Below are positions 8,850 to 16,977 of a stretch of 64,000 nucleotides of DNA, piece after piece. Source of the DNA: Chthoniobacterales bacterium (GTDB taxonomy: Bacteria > Verrucomicrobiota > Verrucomicrobiia > Chthoniobacterales > UBA10450). A program made the position numbers and the translations under genes. The stretch is taken from assembly GCA_035274845.1 (NCBI GenBank), contig DATENU010000016.1, forward strand, positions 62,001-126,000, in the 5' to 3' direction. How positions within the stretch are numbered: position 1 is the first letter of the stretch; the number at the start of each line of letters is the position of its first letter. Below the pieces are notes generated by a model. It made no database searches and was not told the origin of the DNA. It saw nothing but the letters and a program-made list of their open reading frames with translations.

Positions 8850-9104
8850 CTACTTTGCGGCCGCGGGCTCGACGTTTACCCGCCGCCCCGACCGATCGAA
8901 ACGCACCTGGCCATCCACCAGAGCGAAGATGGTGTAATCGCGGCCCAGGCCCACATTTTTGCCGGGCACAAACTTCGTCCCGCGCTGCCGAATGATGATG
9001 TTGCCGGCGACAACCGCTTCGCTGCCAAATTTCTTGACGCCGAGGCGCTTGCTAACGCTGTCCCGGCCGTTCTTGACGCTGCCCTGTCCTTTTTTATGTG
9101 CCAT
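8850..9104 (-). CDS. rpmA: 50S ribosomal protein L27
   Basis: The protein has 84 residues starting [20 protein letters not shown], then [21 protein letters not shown] and [19 protein letters not shown], all diagnostic of L27, whose N-terminus reaches the peptidyl-transferase centre. There is no cleavable N-terminal extension of the Firmicutes type. It lies 4 bp downstream of rplU, the conserved rplU-rpmA arrangement. Confidence 0.97.
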   Translation of the reverse strand: MAHKKGQGSVKNGRDSVSKRLGVKKFGSEAVVAGNIIIRQRGTKFVPGKNVGLGRDYTIFALVDGQVRFDRSGRRVNVEPAAAK

Positions 9105-9108
9105 GAGA

Positions 9109-9471
9109 TTACTCCTTCTCCTCGGTCTTGGCCTTCTTCGCTTTCGAAGTCTTTCCGCTCAGGGAGATGCCCGTGATCTTGATCCGGGTCAGTTTGCGCC
9201 GATGGCCCACGGTCCGGTGATAGCCCTTCCGGCGTCGATACTTGAAAGCGATGACCTTCTTGTCCTTGCGTTGCTCGACCACTTCACCAGTGACGGTCGC
9301 GCCCTCGATCAGAGGACTGCCATGGGTGAGCTTGTCGCCGTCGCCGTGAAAGAGGACATCACCGAAAACGGTTTCCTTGCCTGCATCTCCCTCGAGGAGA
9401 TCGACATCGATAATATCGCCCTCTGCGACGCGATGTTGTCTGCCGCCTGTTTTAATAATTGCGTAAGCCAT
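9109..9471 (-). CDS. rplU: 50S ribosomal protein L21
   Basis: This 120-residue protein starts [19 protein letters not shown] and has the L21 signature [20 protein letters not shown] near residue 80-95, followed by a Lys-rich acidic tail ([14 protein letters not shown]). It binds 23S rRNA and pairs with rpmA directly downstream. Confidence 0.97.
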   Translation of the reverse strand: MAYAIIKTGGRQHRVAEGDIIDVDLLEGDAGKETVFGDVLFHGDGDKLTHGSPLIEGATVTGEVVEQRKDKKVIAFKYRRRKGYHRTVGHRRKLTRIKITGISLSGKTSKAKKAKTEEKE

Positions 9472-9535
9472 ACGAAAAGCCGGGTGTTATCCGGGGGAAA
9501 AGCCGCGCAAACTTCCACAGGTGGGCGGCTTTGAC

Positions 9536-9650
9536 AAGGGGAAATCGGGATGCGGGATTCGGGCTTCGAGATGCGGGATACCGGAGGCGCGATACCCGGC
9601 GATTTTATCCCGTATCCCGCATCCCGCATCTCGCATCTCGGCTGCCGCCG
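9536..9650. repeat. Inverted/direct repeat cluster invading the rsmI 3' end
   Basis: Units of the type gggatgcgggat and gagatgcgggatac occur several times in one orientation at 9548-9590 and in the opposite orientation (atcccgcatc, atctcgcatctcg) at 9606-9640, giving a large imperfect hairpin. The right half overlaps the last codons of rsmI, which therefore ends in the repeat-encoded string DARCGMRDTG. Confidence 0.7.
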
Positions 9651-10300
9651 ATCACCAGCGTGATCTCGCCCTTCGCCGGGTGGGCAGTGTAATGCGCCAG
9701 GAGCTCGGCCGCCGTCCCGCGCCGGAATTCCTCGAATTTTTTCGTCAGCTCGCGGGCCACGCACAACTGTCTGTCCGGCATCAATTCCACGCAGACCGCC
9801 AGCGTTTTCAGGATTCGGTAAGGCGACTCGAAGAACAGGGAGGTTTCCCTGCTCTCGGCCGCCGCTCGCAGCTCGCGCTCGCGCTGACCGCTCTTCACCG
9901 GCAGGAACCCGCGAAAAGAAAATGCTTCCGCTTCCAGCCCCGATCCCACCAGCGCCGTCAAGATCGCGGAGACGCCGGGTATCACCGTGTAGGCCAGGCC
10001 GCGCTCGATGCACTTCCGGATCAACCGCGCGCCGGGATCTGAGAGCCCGGGCATGCCGGCGTCGGTGATCAATGCCACGTTTTCGCCGGCTGCCAGCCGC
10101 TCCGCCAGTTCCTCGGAGCGCATCGCTTCGTTATGCTCGTGAAAACTGACCAGCGGCTTCCGGATTTCGAAATGTTTCAGCAAATTTCCGGAATGCCGCG
10201 TGTCTTCCGCCGCGATCAGGTCGACCGATTTCAGGACCTCCAGCGCCCGGAGCGTGATGTCTTCCAGGTTCCCGATCGGCGTGGCCACGACATAAAGCAT
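9605..10300 (-). CDS. rsmI: 16S rRNA (cytidine1402-2'-O)-methyltransferase
   Basis: The 231-residue protein has the tetrapyrrole-methylase fold that methylates C1402 in the decoding site of 16S rRNA. Landmarks are VVATPIGNLEDITLRAL (residues 4-20), AAEDTRHSGNLL, ALITDAGMPGLSDPG and the SAM-site VIPGVSAILTAL. The family's usual C-terminal KGEITLVIGG is present, after which about ten residues are encoded by a repeat element. It is divergent from the hydrolase gene at 10367. Confidence 0.93.
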   Translation of the reverse strand: MLYVVATPIGNLEDITLRALEVLKSVDLIAAEDTRHSGNLLKHFEIRKPLVSFHEHNEAMRSEELAERLAAGENVALITDAGMPGLSDPGARLIRKCIERGLAYTVIPGVSAILTALVGSGLEAEAFSFRGFLPVKSGQRERELRAAAESRETSLFFESPYRILKTLAVCVELMPDRQLCVARELTKKFEEFRRGTAAELLAHYTAHPAKGEITLVIGGSRDARCGMRDTG

Positions 10301-10366
10301 TCCGGGATCATCGAATCAGAATCCGGTTTGCGCCATCAGAACAGCTGTAGTTCGCTAACAGCCCGA

Positions 10367-11239
10367 ATGGAATCACTCGCAAAGCGCGCCCCGAAACGGC
10401 ATCGCTCCATTCGGTGGTTACGGCGAATAGGGGCTGCGGTTTTTGCCCTGGGGTGTGCTGTGGTCGCTTTGGTCTATTTCAGCCAGCACGCGATGCTTTA
10501 CCATCCGCGTCCCTATGACGCACGGTATGCGGGTTACCTTCCGCACGACGGCGCCGAGCTTTCTTTCGGCACGGCCGCCGGAAAACAAGTTGCCTTCTAT
10601 TTGCCGCGCGGTTTGGGTCAGCAGTTGCCAAGTCGCCTTTGGGTCGCATTTTGCGGCAACGGCTCTCTCGCTTTGGATTGGACGGGCCTTATCGCGAAGG
10701 ATCCCAGGCCCGGTGATGCCTTTTTGTTAATCGACTATCCCGGTTACGGAAAGAGCGAAGGCTACGCGACGATCGCGACGACCCGCGCCGCTGCCGATGG
10801 CGCGCTCACGGCACTGGCAACGCATTTGAACACCACCGTCGATAAACTCGAACCCTTGTTGAACGTCCTCGGTCATTCTTGGGGAACTGCGGTCGCGTTG
10901 GATTTTGCCACGCGGCACTCCGTGCAAAGGATTGTCCTCGTCGCGGTCTTCACGAATCTTCGAGAAGAAGCGGCGCTCGTCGTAGGCGGTCCGCTGTCCT
11001 ATTTGCTTAGCGAGAACTATGATAACCTGAGTTGCTTGCGGGAGTTGGAGAAGCGGACGCCGCCGCCGCGAGTGGAAATTTTCCATGGCACCAGGGACGA
11101 CATCATTCCGGTTCGAATGGGCCGGGCCGTCGCTGCGAATTTTCCCGCGTTTGTAAGATTCCACCCTGTCGAAGGCGGTGATCATCTCAGCCCGCTCTTC
11201 ACCGCCACCGACGAGATTCTTGCGGCAATGAATCCGTGA
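10367..11239 (+). CDS. Membrane-anchored alpha/beta hydrolase
   Basis: This protein of about 290 residues begins at the ATG at 10367, which gives a basic N-terminus and one membrane segment (GAAVFALGCAVVALVYF). The alpha/beta-hydrolase domain has a nucleophile elbow GHSWGTAVALDFA, a lid region with PRPYDARYAGYL upstream, a later acid in FHGTRDDIIPVRMG and a C-terminal His in VEGGDHLSPLF, completing a Ser-Asp-His triad. The substrate is unknown. The frame is open upstream over rsmI, but that part is its complement and not coding. Confidence 0.82.
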   Translation: MESLAKRAPKRHRSIRWLRRIGAAVFALGCAVVALVYFSQHAMLYHPRPYDARYAGYLPHDGAELSFGTAAGKQVAFYLPRGLGQQLPSRLWVAFCGNGSLALDWTGLIAKDPRPGDAFLLIDYPGYGKSEGYATIATTRAAADGALTALATHLNTTVDKLEPLLNVLGHSWGTAVALDFATRHSVQRIVLVAVFTNLREEAALVVGGPLSYLLSENYDNLSCLRELEKRTPPPRVEIFHGTRDDIIPVRMGRAVAANFPAFVRFHPVEGGDHLSPLFTATDEILAAMNP

Positions 11240-11304
11240 TGGCGAAGTGATTTTTCCTCTGCGATTTGTCCCAAATTGAGGCGCCAATTTTCATTGGCTC
11301 CCCG

Positions 11305-11823
11305 CTACAGTTTTGGATGCGGCCGGAAATCGGTCTCGTATTTGCGCCACTTCGCGCCGTCCTGCGACCGGCCAATGATCCGGATCTTCCAGATCCCTTT
11401 TTCGCCGACTTCGTTGATCGTGCTCCGGATACACCTAAGCGCCGCCCGGACTACTTCGTCGTCGGTCAATTCGTATTGCCGGGTCAGTTTCATTTGGGAA
11501 AGGTCGAGCGTCGCGGTGTAACGCCCCGGCCCTGCCGTCTCCCCACTGACGGATATACCGAGGCGCGAAAGCAGATTTGAGTCTTCGACAATCGAAGGCC
11601 CCCGCTGCAGTAACTGGTGCGGCGCACAAATGTAAGTGAGCATTCCTTCCGGAGAGCCACTGAGGATAATCGGAACCTTCGCGACAATGATTTTGGATTC
11701 CATGTCGGTCCCAAGCGTGGTCAGCGGCTGGTAAACGAACGATATGCCGCTCAGGCCTCCGAACGCCGAAGATGCCGCCAGCAGGAAGATCAGGATGCGC
11801 GATGTCTTCACTACATTAAACAT
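11305..11823 (-). CDS. Exported hypothetical protein
   Basis: This 172-residue protein starts at the ATG at 11823 (MFNVVKTSRILIFLLAASSAFG), giving a signal peptide or N-terminal anchor; in-frame ATGs at 11850 and 11865 would only lengthen the N-region. The rest is mixed alpha/beta, with segments such as YTATLDLSQMKLTRQYELTD and a basic C-terminus. I recognise no domain. It converges with the hydrolase gene. Confidence 0.6.
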   Translation of the reverse strand: MFNVVKTSRILIFLLAASSAFGGLSGISFVYQPLTTLGTDMESKIIVAKVPIILSGSPEGMLTYICAPHQLLQRGPSIVEDSNLLSRLGISVSGETAGPGRYTATLDLSQMKLTRQYELTDDEVVRAALRCIRSTINEVGEKGIWKIRIIGRSQDGAKWRKYETDFRPHPKL

Positions 11824-11883
11824 CGAAGCCGCGAGTTGGTTGGGCTGCATTCGTTGCCAGATCACGTTTGCTCCATCGCATGG

Positions 11884-12235
11884 TTAGATGGCGGACGTGA
11901 CATCACGAGAAGTGTGGAGCGTCTCGGCGTATTCGTCGAGCGTCCGGCACGAAGATGGATGAACATGGAGGACCTCAGGCCACTGAGCTATCTGCTGATC
12001 GTCGATTATGACTTGCGGCTTCGGGAGGAAGCCGGCGAAACAGTGTGCGAGGCCAAGCTCCTCGGCGGTCTCGCGCGCGTAGTCCGCTCCGCCCGAACTC
12101 CAACAGTAGAGAACCGCGCCCTCTGAATGCAATTGCGTGATGTGCTGAATCACCGATGGAACCGGAATGCGCTTGCTGCCAGCGCTGCGCACGAGTGTAT
12201 CGTCAACGTCGACGTAGATGCAAAGCTGGAGCCAT
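11884..12235 (-). CDS. Small HAD-superfamily protein, apparent 5' frameshift
   Basis: The reverse frame ending at 11884 contains HAD motif I (YVDVDDTLVR), a motif II-like LYCWSSGGADYA and the metal-binding pair VIIDDQQ. The frame holding motif I has no ATG, GTG or TTG before a stop upstream; the only GTG (12192) lies after motif I. An ATG at 12235 is one base out of frame, and removing a single A from the AAA at 12222-12224 would join it to motif I as MAPACIYVDVDDT. So this is either a one-base frameshift or sequencing error, or a gene with a non-standard start. The substrate is unknown. It lies downstream of putA on the same strand. Confidence 0.5.
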
Positions 12236-12278
12236 CTAACAAAAATTAGGCTGCATTCTGCCGTCTATCACGGCGGAC

Positions 12279-15200
12279 TTACTCGTGGACCAAATGCCCA
12301 AATGGCGCGCGGAATTCCGGGGTGGTGTCCGGTGCAAAACCGTGGCGCATGATGTTTTCGGTTACGACGCGCGGGACCATGAACTGGAGGAGGTAATCGC
12401 CGCCGCCAGCTTTGGTGCCGCCGCCTGACATCTTGAATCCACCGAACGGATGGCGGCCGACGACGGCGCCCGTGCAGGAACGGTTGATGTAAACGTTCCC
12501 GGCAACCAGCTCCGCTTTGACCCGCTCGATGTTCGCCGGGCTGCGGGAGAAGAAGCCGGCGGTCAACGCGTAGTCGGTCTCGTTCGCCACCCGGATTGCT
12601 TCGTCGAGATCGCGCACTTTCAGCACGCTCAGGACCGGTCCGAAGATTTCTTCGCAGGCGAGGCTGAATCCGGGTTTGACGTCGGTGAAGATCGTCGGCG
12701 GCACGAAGAAGCCTTCTGGCGGCGTTTTGCCCTGGAAGGCGAGGGTCGCTTCCTTTTTGCCGGCTTCAATGATCTCCAGAATCCGGCGGTACGCCGTCTC
12801 GTCGATCACGGGACCGACCGTGATCCCGGCTGTTTCCGGATTGCCGACGCGCAAACTGGCCGCCGCTTCGACCAAACGCTTCACGACGCGGTCGTAATTT
12901 TCCTCGAGCACAATTAACCGGGAACAGGCTGAACATTTCTGGCCCTGGTAACCGAACGCGGAATAAATCGTATCGACGATCGCTTCGTCGAGGTCGGCGT
13001 CGGAATCGACGATGACGCCGTTCTTGCCGCCCATCTCGCAAACGACCCGCTTCAACTCCAACTGGCCTTCGCGCGTTTCGCCGGCGCTCTTCCAAATCCG
13101 GAGCCCGACTTCGCGCGAGCCCGTAAACGCGATCATGTGCACGTCCTTGTGATCGACCAGGTGCTGGCCGATCACACGGCCTTTGCCGGGCAGATAATTC
13201 AGGACGCCGGGCGGGATGCCGGCTTCCTCGAACATTTCCATCAGCATCGCGCCGCAAACCGCGGATTGCTCGGCGGGCTTCATGATCACCGTGTTGCCGG
13301 TAACGATCGCTGCCGAGACCATGCCGGTCAGAATCGCGACCGGGAAATTCCAGGGCGCTATGACGAGCGCGACGCCGCGTGGCCAGTAGTGCTGGTAACT
13401 TTCTTCGCCGGGGACGTGTTGGGTGAGCCGCGGCAAGCCGCGGAGCCGCATCTGTTGGGCGTAGAAGAGGAGGAAATCGATCGCTTCGCGAATATCACCG
13501 TCGGCTTCCGCCCACGGTTTGCCGACTTCGAAAACTTCGAGGGCACAGAGCTCCCACCGGCGGCGATCCATGATGGTCGCCACTTTTTCCAGCAGCTCCG
13601 CGCGATGCTCGACGCTGACGCGGCACCAATGCTCGAACGCCTTCTTCGCTGCCGCCGCCGCCTGCTCGGCATGCTCGACTGTCGCTTCGGCGACCGCGCC
13701 CACCACCTGCGTCGGCCGGCTTGGGTTGATCGAGTCGATGAAATTGTCGGTCCAGATTTTCTTGCCGTCGATCACGATCGGATATTTCGCGCCGAGCTTT
13801 CCGCGCATCTCTTCGATGGCGCTCCGCATTTTTGTGCGGGCTTTTTCGTGGACGAAATTGACCGAAGGCGAGTTCTCGTAGGTGTCGCCCGGAGGCGTGT
13901 CGAGCGATTGGCCGTTGCGTCCTGTGGCCGGCATCGGTGAGGCCGGTCGAGACACCTTCGTTACGAGTGAACGCGGATCGCGCAGCAACTGCTCTGGCCC
14001 GGCGTTGTCGGAAAACTTCGCCTTCAAAAATCCTTCGTTCGAAGTGTTCTCGAGCAGCCGCCGGACGAGATACGACATGCCGGGGAGAAGCTCGCCCACC
14101 GGGCAATATTCGCGGACGCGATAACCCATCTCGACCAGCGCCCGCTTGATCGGGCCGGCCATTCCGTAAAGGAGCTGAAATTCGATCCGGCTTTTATCGA
14201 TCCCAAGCTGCTGCGCGTAGGCCTGCGCGTGGGCAATGCTGCGGATGTTGTGCGAACCGAACGCCGAGGTGACGATCGATTCGTTCTCTAGCAGGATCCG
14301 CGTGCAGACCTCGAAATTCGCGTCGCTCTCCGGCTTCTGAAGCCAGACCGGGACCCGCCAGCCGTTTTGCGCCGCCTTGATCTTTTCGTAATCCCAGTAG
14401 GCGCCTTTGACGAGCCGGACGGTGAACCGTGTTCCGCGTTGCCGGCCCCATTCGATGAGGTTCCGGAGATCCGGCTCGGCATCGCGCAGGTAAGCCTGGA
14501 TCACGATCCCGGCGTGCGGCCAGTCGCGGAACTCCGGTTCCATGAAGAGCGTCCGGAAAAGTTCGAGCGTGGTGTTTTTGTGCGCGTAACTCTCCATGTC
14601 GAAATTGATGAACGCGCCCAGCTCACGGGCCCTCCGCAGGATCGGCCGAAGTTTCGGCGCGAGATGCGCGATCGCGTCCTCCGGGTCGGCCGGGTTCATT
14701 TGCGAATAGAGGGCCGAAATTTTTACGGAAACGTTGACCACCGGAAACAACTCGGTGTTTTTCCCCAGCGGATCGCGCCAGCCCTGGGTTTGCGCGGACA
14801 GGCCTTCGACCAAAGCCAGGCAGCGGGCCGCGTATTCGTCCGTCTCGTGTTCGCTCACCACCGCTTCGCCGAGCAGGTCCACGGTGAACCCGATCTTTTC
14901 CCCGCGCCGTTTCCGGAGCGTCTTCATCACGTCGTCCGGGTCGCGGCCGGCGATGAATTGACGCGCCATGCCGGAGACGTTCCAGCGCAGGACCGGCGCG
15001 GTAAGCCACGGGAAAATCTTGGCTGCTTTAATCCCGGTCTGGAGGAACGGCACCGAGCCGTTTTTCATGTCCGCAAAATATTCGCCGAGATGCTGGACGA
15101 TGTCGGTGGAATGGCGAAGCGACGCGAGCACGTCCACGAACCGGAACATCTGCACCTTGAAATGCTCATCGCGCATCGAAAACGCCATCATGCGCTGGTA

Positions 15201-15296
15201 AAACCCGGCCTTACTGAAGATCGACTCCGGGTTCCGGTCGACCAGATCAAACATGTGAAGGCCGCGCTGCTCGATTTCCTGCTGCAACGAACTCAT
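12279..15296 (-). CDS. putA: Bifunctional proline dehydrogenase / P5C dehydrogenase
   Basis: This 1005-residue enzyme oxidises proline to glutamate in two steps. Residues about 1-440 are the FAD-dependent proline dehydrogenase barrel (VNVSVKISALYSQMNP, RLVKGAYWDYE, QLLYGMAG and the C-terminal YLVRRLLENTSNEGF). Residues about 500-985 are the NAD-dependent glutamate-semialdehyde dehydrogenase, with AIVTGNTVIMKPAEQS, Glu in VCEMGGKN and the catalytic Cys in GYQGQKCSACSR. There is no N-terminal ribbon-helix-helix DNA-binding domain, so it should not autoregulate transcription as E. coli PutA does. A Pro/Ser/Gly-rich linker (about 465-490) joins the halves. Confidence 0.95.
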   Translation of the reverse strand: MSSLQQEIEQRGLHMFDLVDRNPESIFSKAGFYQRMMAFSMRDEHFKVQMFRFVDVLASLRHSTDIVQHLGEYFADMKNGSVPFLQTGIKAAKIFPWLTAPVLRWNVSGMARQFIAGRDPDDVMKTLRKRRGEKIGFTVDLLGEAVVSEHETDEYAARCLALVEGLSAQTQGWRDPLGKNTELFPVVNVSVKISALYSQMNPADPEDAIAHLAPKLRPILRRARELGAFINFDMESYAHKNTTLELFRTLFMEPEFRDWPHAGIVIQAYLRDAEPDLRNLIEWGRQRGTRFTVRLVKGAYWDYEKIKAAQNGWRVPVWLQKPESDANFEVCTRILLENESIVTSAFGSHNIRSIAHAQAYAQQLGIDKSRIEFQLLYGMAGPIKRALVEMGYRVREYCPVGELLPGMSYLVRRLLENTSNEGFLKAKFSDNAGPEQLLRDPRSLVTKVSRPASPMPATGRNGQSLDTPPGDTYENSPSVNFVHEKARTKMRSAIEEMRGKLGAKYPIVIDGKKIWTDNFIDSINPSRPTQVVGAVAEATVEHAEQAAAAAKKAFEHWCRVSVEHRAELLEKVATIMDRRRWELCALEVFEVGKPWAEADGDIREAIDFLLFYAQQMRLRGLPRLTQHVPGEESYQHYWPRGVALVIAPWNFPVAILTGMVSAAIVTGNTVIMKPAEQSAVCGAMLMEMFEEAGIPPGVLNYLPGKGRVIGQHLVDHKDVHMIAFTGSREVGLRIWKSAGETREGQLELKRVVCEMGGKNGVIVDSDADLDEAIVDTIYSAFGYQGQKCSACSRLIVLEENYDRVVKRLVEAAASLRVGNPETAGITVGPVIDETAYRRILEIIEAGKKEATLAFQGKTPPEGFFVPPTIFTDVKPGFSLACEEIFGPVLSVLKVRDLDEAIRVANETDYALTAGFFSRSPANIERVKAELVAGNVYINRSCTGAVVGRHPFGGFKMSGGGTKAGGGDYLLQFMVPRVVTENIMRHGFAPDTTPEFRAPFGHLVHE

Positions 15297-15344
15297 GGCG
15301 CGATTCTAACGCCGGGAGCGGGGTTGGGCAAAGAGGTTCCGTGC

Positions 15345-15429
15345 AGCTTCAAGGAGCGGCGGTGTCTACACCGCCGTGGACCGCTCTCTAACAAGCCTCG
15401 GCGGTTTCAAACCGCCGCTCCTTGAAGCT
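15345..15429. repeat. REP-like palindrome upstream of putA
   Basis: Arms at 15345-15363 and 15411-15429 are 19-bp perfect inverted copies (agcttcaaggagcggcggt), with an internal pair ggtgtctacaccgcc and ggcggtttcaaaccgcc. It lies between the putA start and the 3' end of the dioxygenase gene and may separate the two transcription units. Confidence 0.8.
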
Positions 15430-15433
15430 TTCG

Positions 15434-16039
15434 CTACTTCACTGCCGGAATGACGATATCCCGCTCACCCCGCCATACTTCATCGCTTCCACGTTTCAGC
15501 TCGACGATCACGACAAACGGATGGTCCGTCCCGTCGCTGGCGTTCTTCAGCTCTTTCTCGTTGATCCGCGGATCGTCCTTGAACCAGTAATCTTCGATCG
15601 AACGCTCCGAGAATCCCGGCCCGTATACGTGGGCGTGAATGTGCGCCGGAGTCGACCGGTGCGGATAGGCCCCGGGCCGGATCGTCCGGAACTCGTATTT
15701 CCCGTCCGCGCCGATTTTCATCCAGCCATTCAGCCGGGGATGGCTCGCGTCGTCTTTGTCGTTGTAATAACCGGTTCGGTCGGTGTGATAAACCCAGAGC
15801 ACCATTCCCTGGGCCGGGGTCTTTCCATCGTGCTGAAAAACTTTGCCGGTGATCACGAGCGGCTCACCGGGCTCGTTCTCCGGCGGGATCACGGTTTTCC
15901 ACGACAGCTCTTTCGGCTCCTTGCACGAGCCGCAGGGCGCTCCGCCGCTCAACGTCGGTGGATACTTCGGATCCTTGCTTACCTGCGCGGCCAGCGTCCC
16001 CGCAAAGATCAGCGTCGCGATGAGGACCATGGACTTCAT
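15434..16039 (-). CDS. Exported intradiol ring-cleavage dioxygenase-like protein
   Basis: This 201-residue protein has an N-terminal signal peptide (MKSMVLIATLIFAGTLAAQ) and a domain of the catechol/protocatechuate 3,4-dioxygenase family: ITGKVFQHDGKTPAQGMVLW, the Tyr-containing YHTDRTGYY and RPGAYPHRSTPAHIHAHVY, which would supply the Tyr and two His iron ligands. A cysteine pair (APCGSCKEP) precedes the domain. Classical intradiol enzymes are cytoplasmic, so this is one of the exported subgroup of unknown substrate. Its ATG overlaps the stop of the AraC gene (ATGA), so the two form one operon. Confidence 0.82.
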   Translation of the reverse strand: MKSMVLIATLIFAGTLAAQVSKDPKYPPTLSGGAPCGSCKEPKELSWKTVIPPENEPGEPLVITGKVFQHDGKTPAQGMVLWVYHTDRTGYYNDKDDASHPRLNGWMKIGADGKYEFRTIRPGAYPHRSTPAHIHAHVYGPGFSERSIEDYWFKDDPRINEKELKNASDGTDHPFVVIVELKRGSDEVWRGERDIVIPAVK

Positions 16040-16905
16040 TTCCGTTCAGACAAACATCCCCGACTGGTGATGTCTTGTATCGGTCTAAGGTACGGGGCCC
16101 GGCGGCGTCCGGGAAGGTTGGCCCGGAAAAGACCCGGACTCATGCCGGTCTGGTGCTTGAACACTTTCGAGAAATGACTTTGATCGGAAAAGCCGGCGGC
16201 CAATCCGATTTCGCACAGGGAGCGGTTGGAGCTGGCGATTTCGCCGGCGGCGAATTCGACCCTCAAGCGGCGAACGTATTCGCCGATGGTGCATCGGAAA
16301 CAGCGGCGGAAAAGCGTCGCGAGATAAACCGGATGCACGCCTACATCTCTCGCTACTTCGTCGTGGGTCAGGTTCTCGCAACGTCGGGCATGCAGAAGTT
16401 CGCGCGCCTGACTGAGCCAGCGCGGTGGCTTTGGTTGGGCAGGGCCGGTGTTGAGCCGCGCGAGCTCCGCCAGGATCTCCAACGCGAGAGCCTCGACTGC
16501 CAACGACGATGCGGCGTCGGTGCGCAGCGCTTCGCCATACATCCGTAGGGTGAGCCACGCCGCCCGGCCGCCATGGACAAAAACCGGTTCCCGCAAGGCC
16601 GCGAGGTCGCGCATCCGCTCGAGTCGTGCGGGACTGATTTCCACAACGAGGCAATGCACGCCGTGCCGGAAGTCATCGGTATGGGGCAGGCCGGGCGCGA
16701 TGTAGGAGACACTGAGGGGCCGGCACTCCAGCGTCTTGCGGGTAAATGTCTCCGTGAATCCGCCGCTCAGGATGAACCCGACGTGCGCGTTGGCGTGCGA
16801 ATGTTTCGGAATGAATACCTCCGCCGGATGCCGGATTTCCTTAAGGGTGAACCCATTCGACTCCCGGCGCTTGAGGGTGGTTCCGTGAAATCTGACCGAA
16901 GCCAT
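16036..16905 (-). CDS. AraC-family transcriptional regulator
   Basis: This 289-residue protein has an N-terminal cupin-like sensor (FIPKHSHANAHVGFILSGGF, about residues 32-52, and APGLPHTD) and a C-terminal double helix-turn-helix (about 180-280) with DVGVHPVYLATLFRRCFRCT and the second helix CEIGLAAGFSDQSHFSKVFK, the AraC hallmark. The stop overlaps the dioxygenase start by four bases, so it most likely controls that gene, with the ligand possibly a related aromatic. The target and ligand are inference. Confidence 0.92.
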   Translation of the reverse strand: MASVRFHGTTLKRRESNGFTLKEIRHPAEVFIPKHSHANAHVGFILSGGFTETFTRKTLECRPLSVSYIAPGLPHTDDFRHGVHCLVVEISPARLERMRDLAALREPVFVHGGRAAWLTLRMYGEALRTDAASSLAVEALALEILAELARLNTGPAQPKPPRWLSQARELLHARRCENLTHDEVARDVGVHPVYLATLFRRCFRCTIGEYVRRLRVEFAAGEIASSNRSLCEIGLAAGFSDQSHFSKVFKHQTGMSPGLFRANLPGRRRAPYLRPIQDITSRGCLSERK

Positions 16906-16977
16906 GGCGGAATAGAATCAACACAAAGCCGGGCACGTTGTCACATTCCGAAAGCCCCGCGCCGGGTTTGCGAAAAA

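Noticed and set aside
14367-15425. Forward open frame of 352 codons
   Set aside because: Antisense to putA, which has full catalytic motifs; composition is that of a GC-rich shadow.
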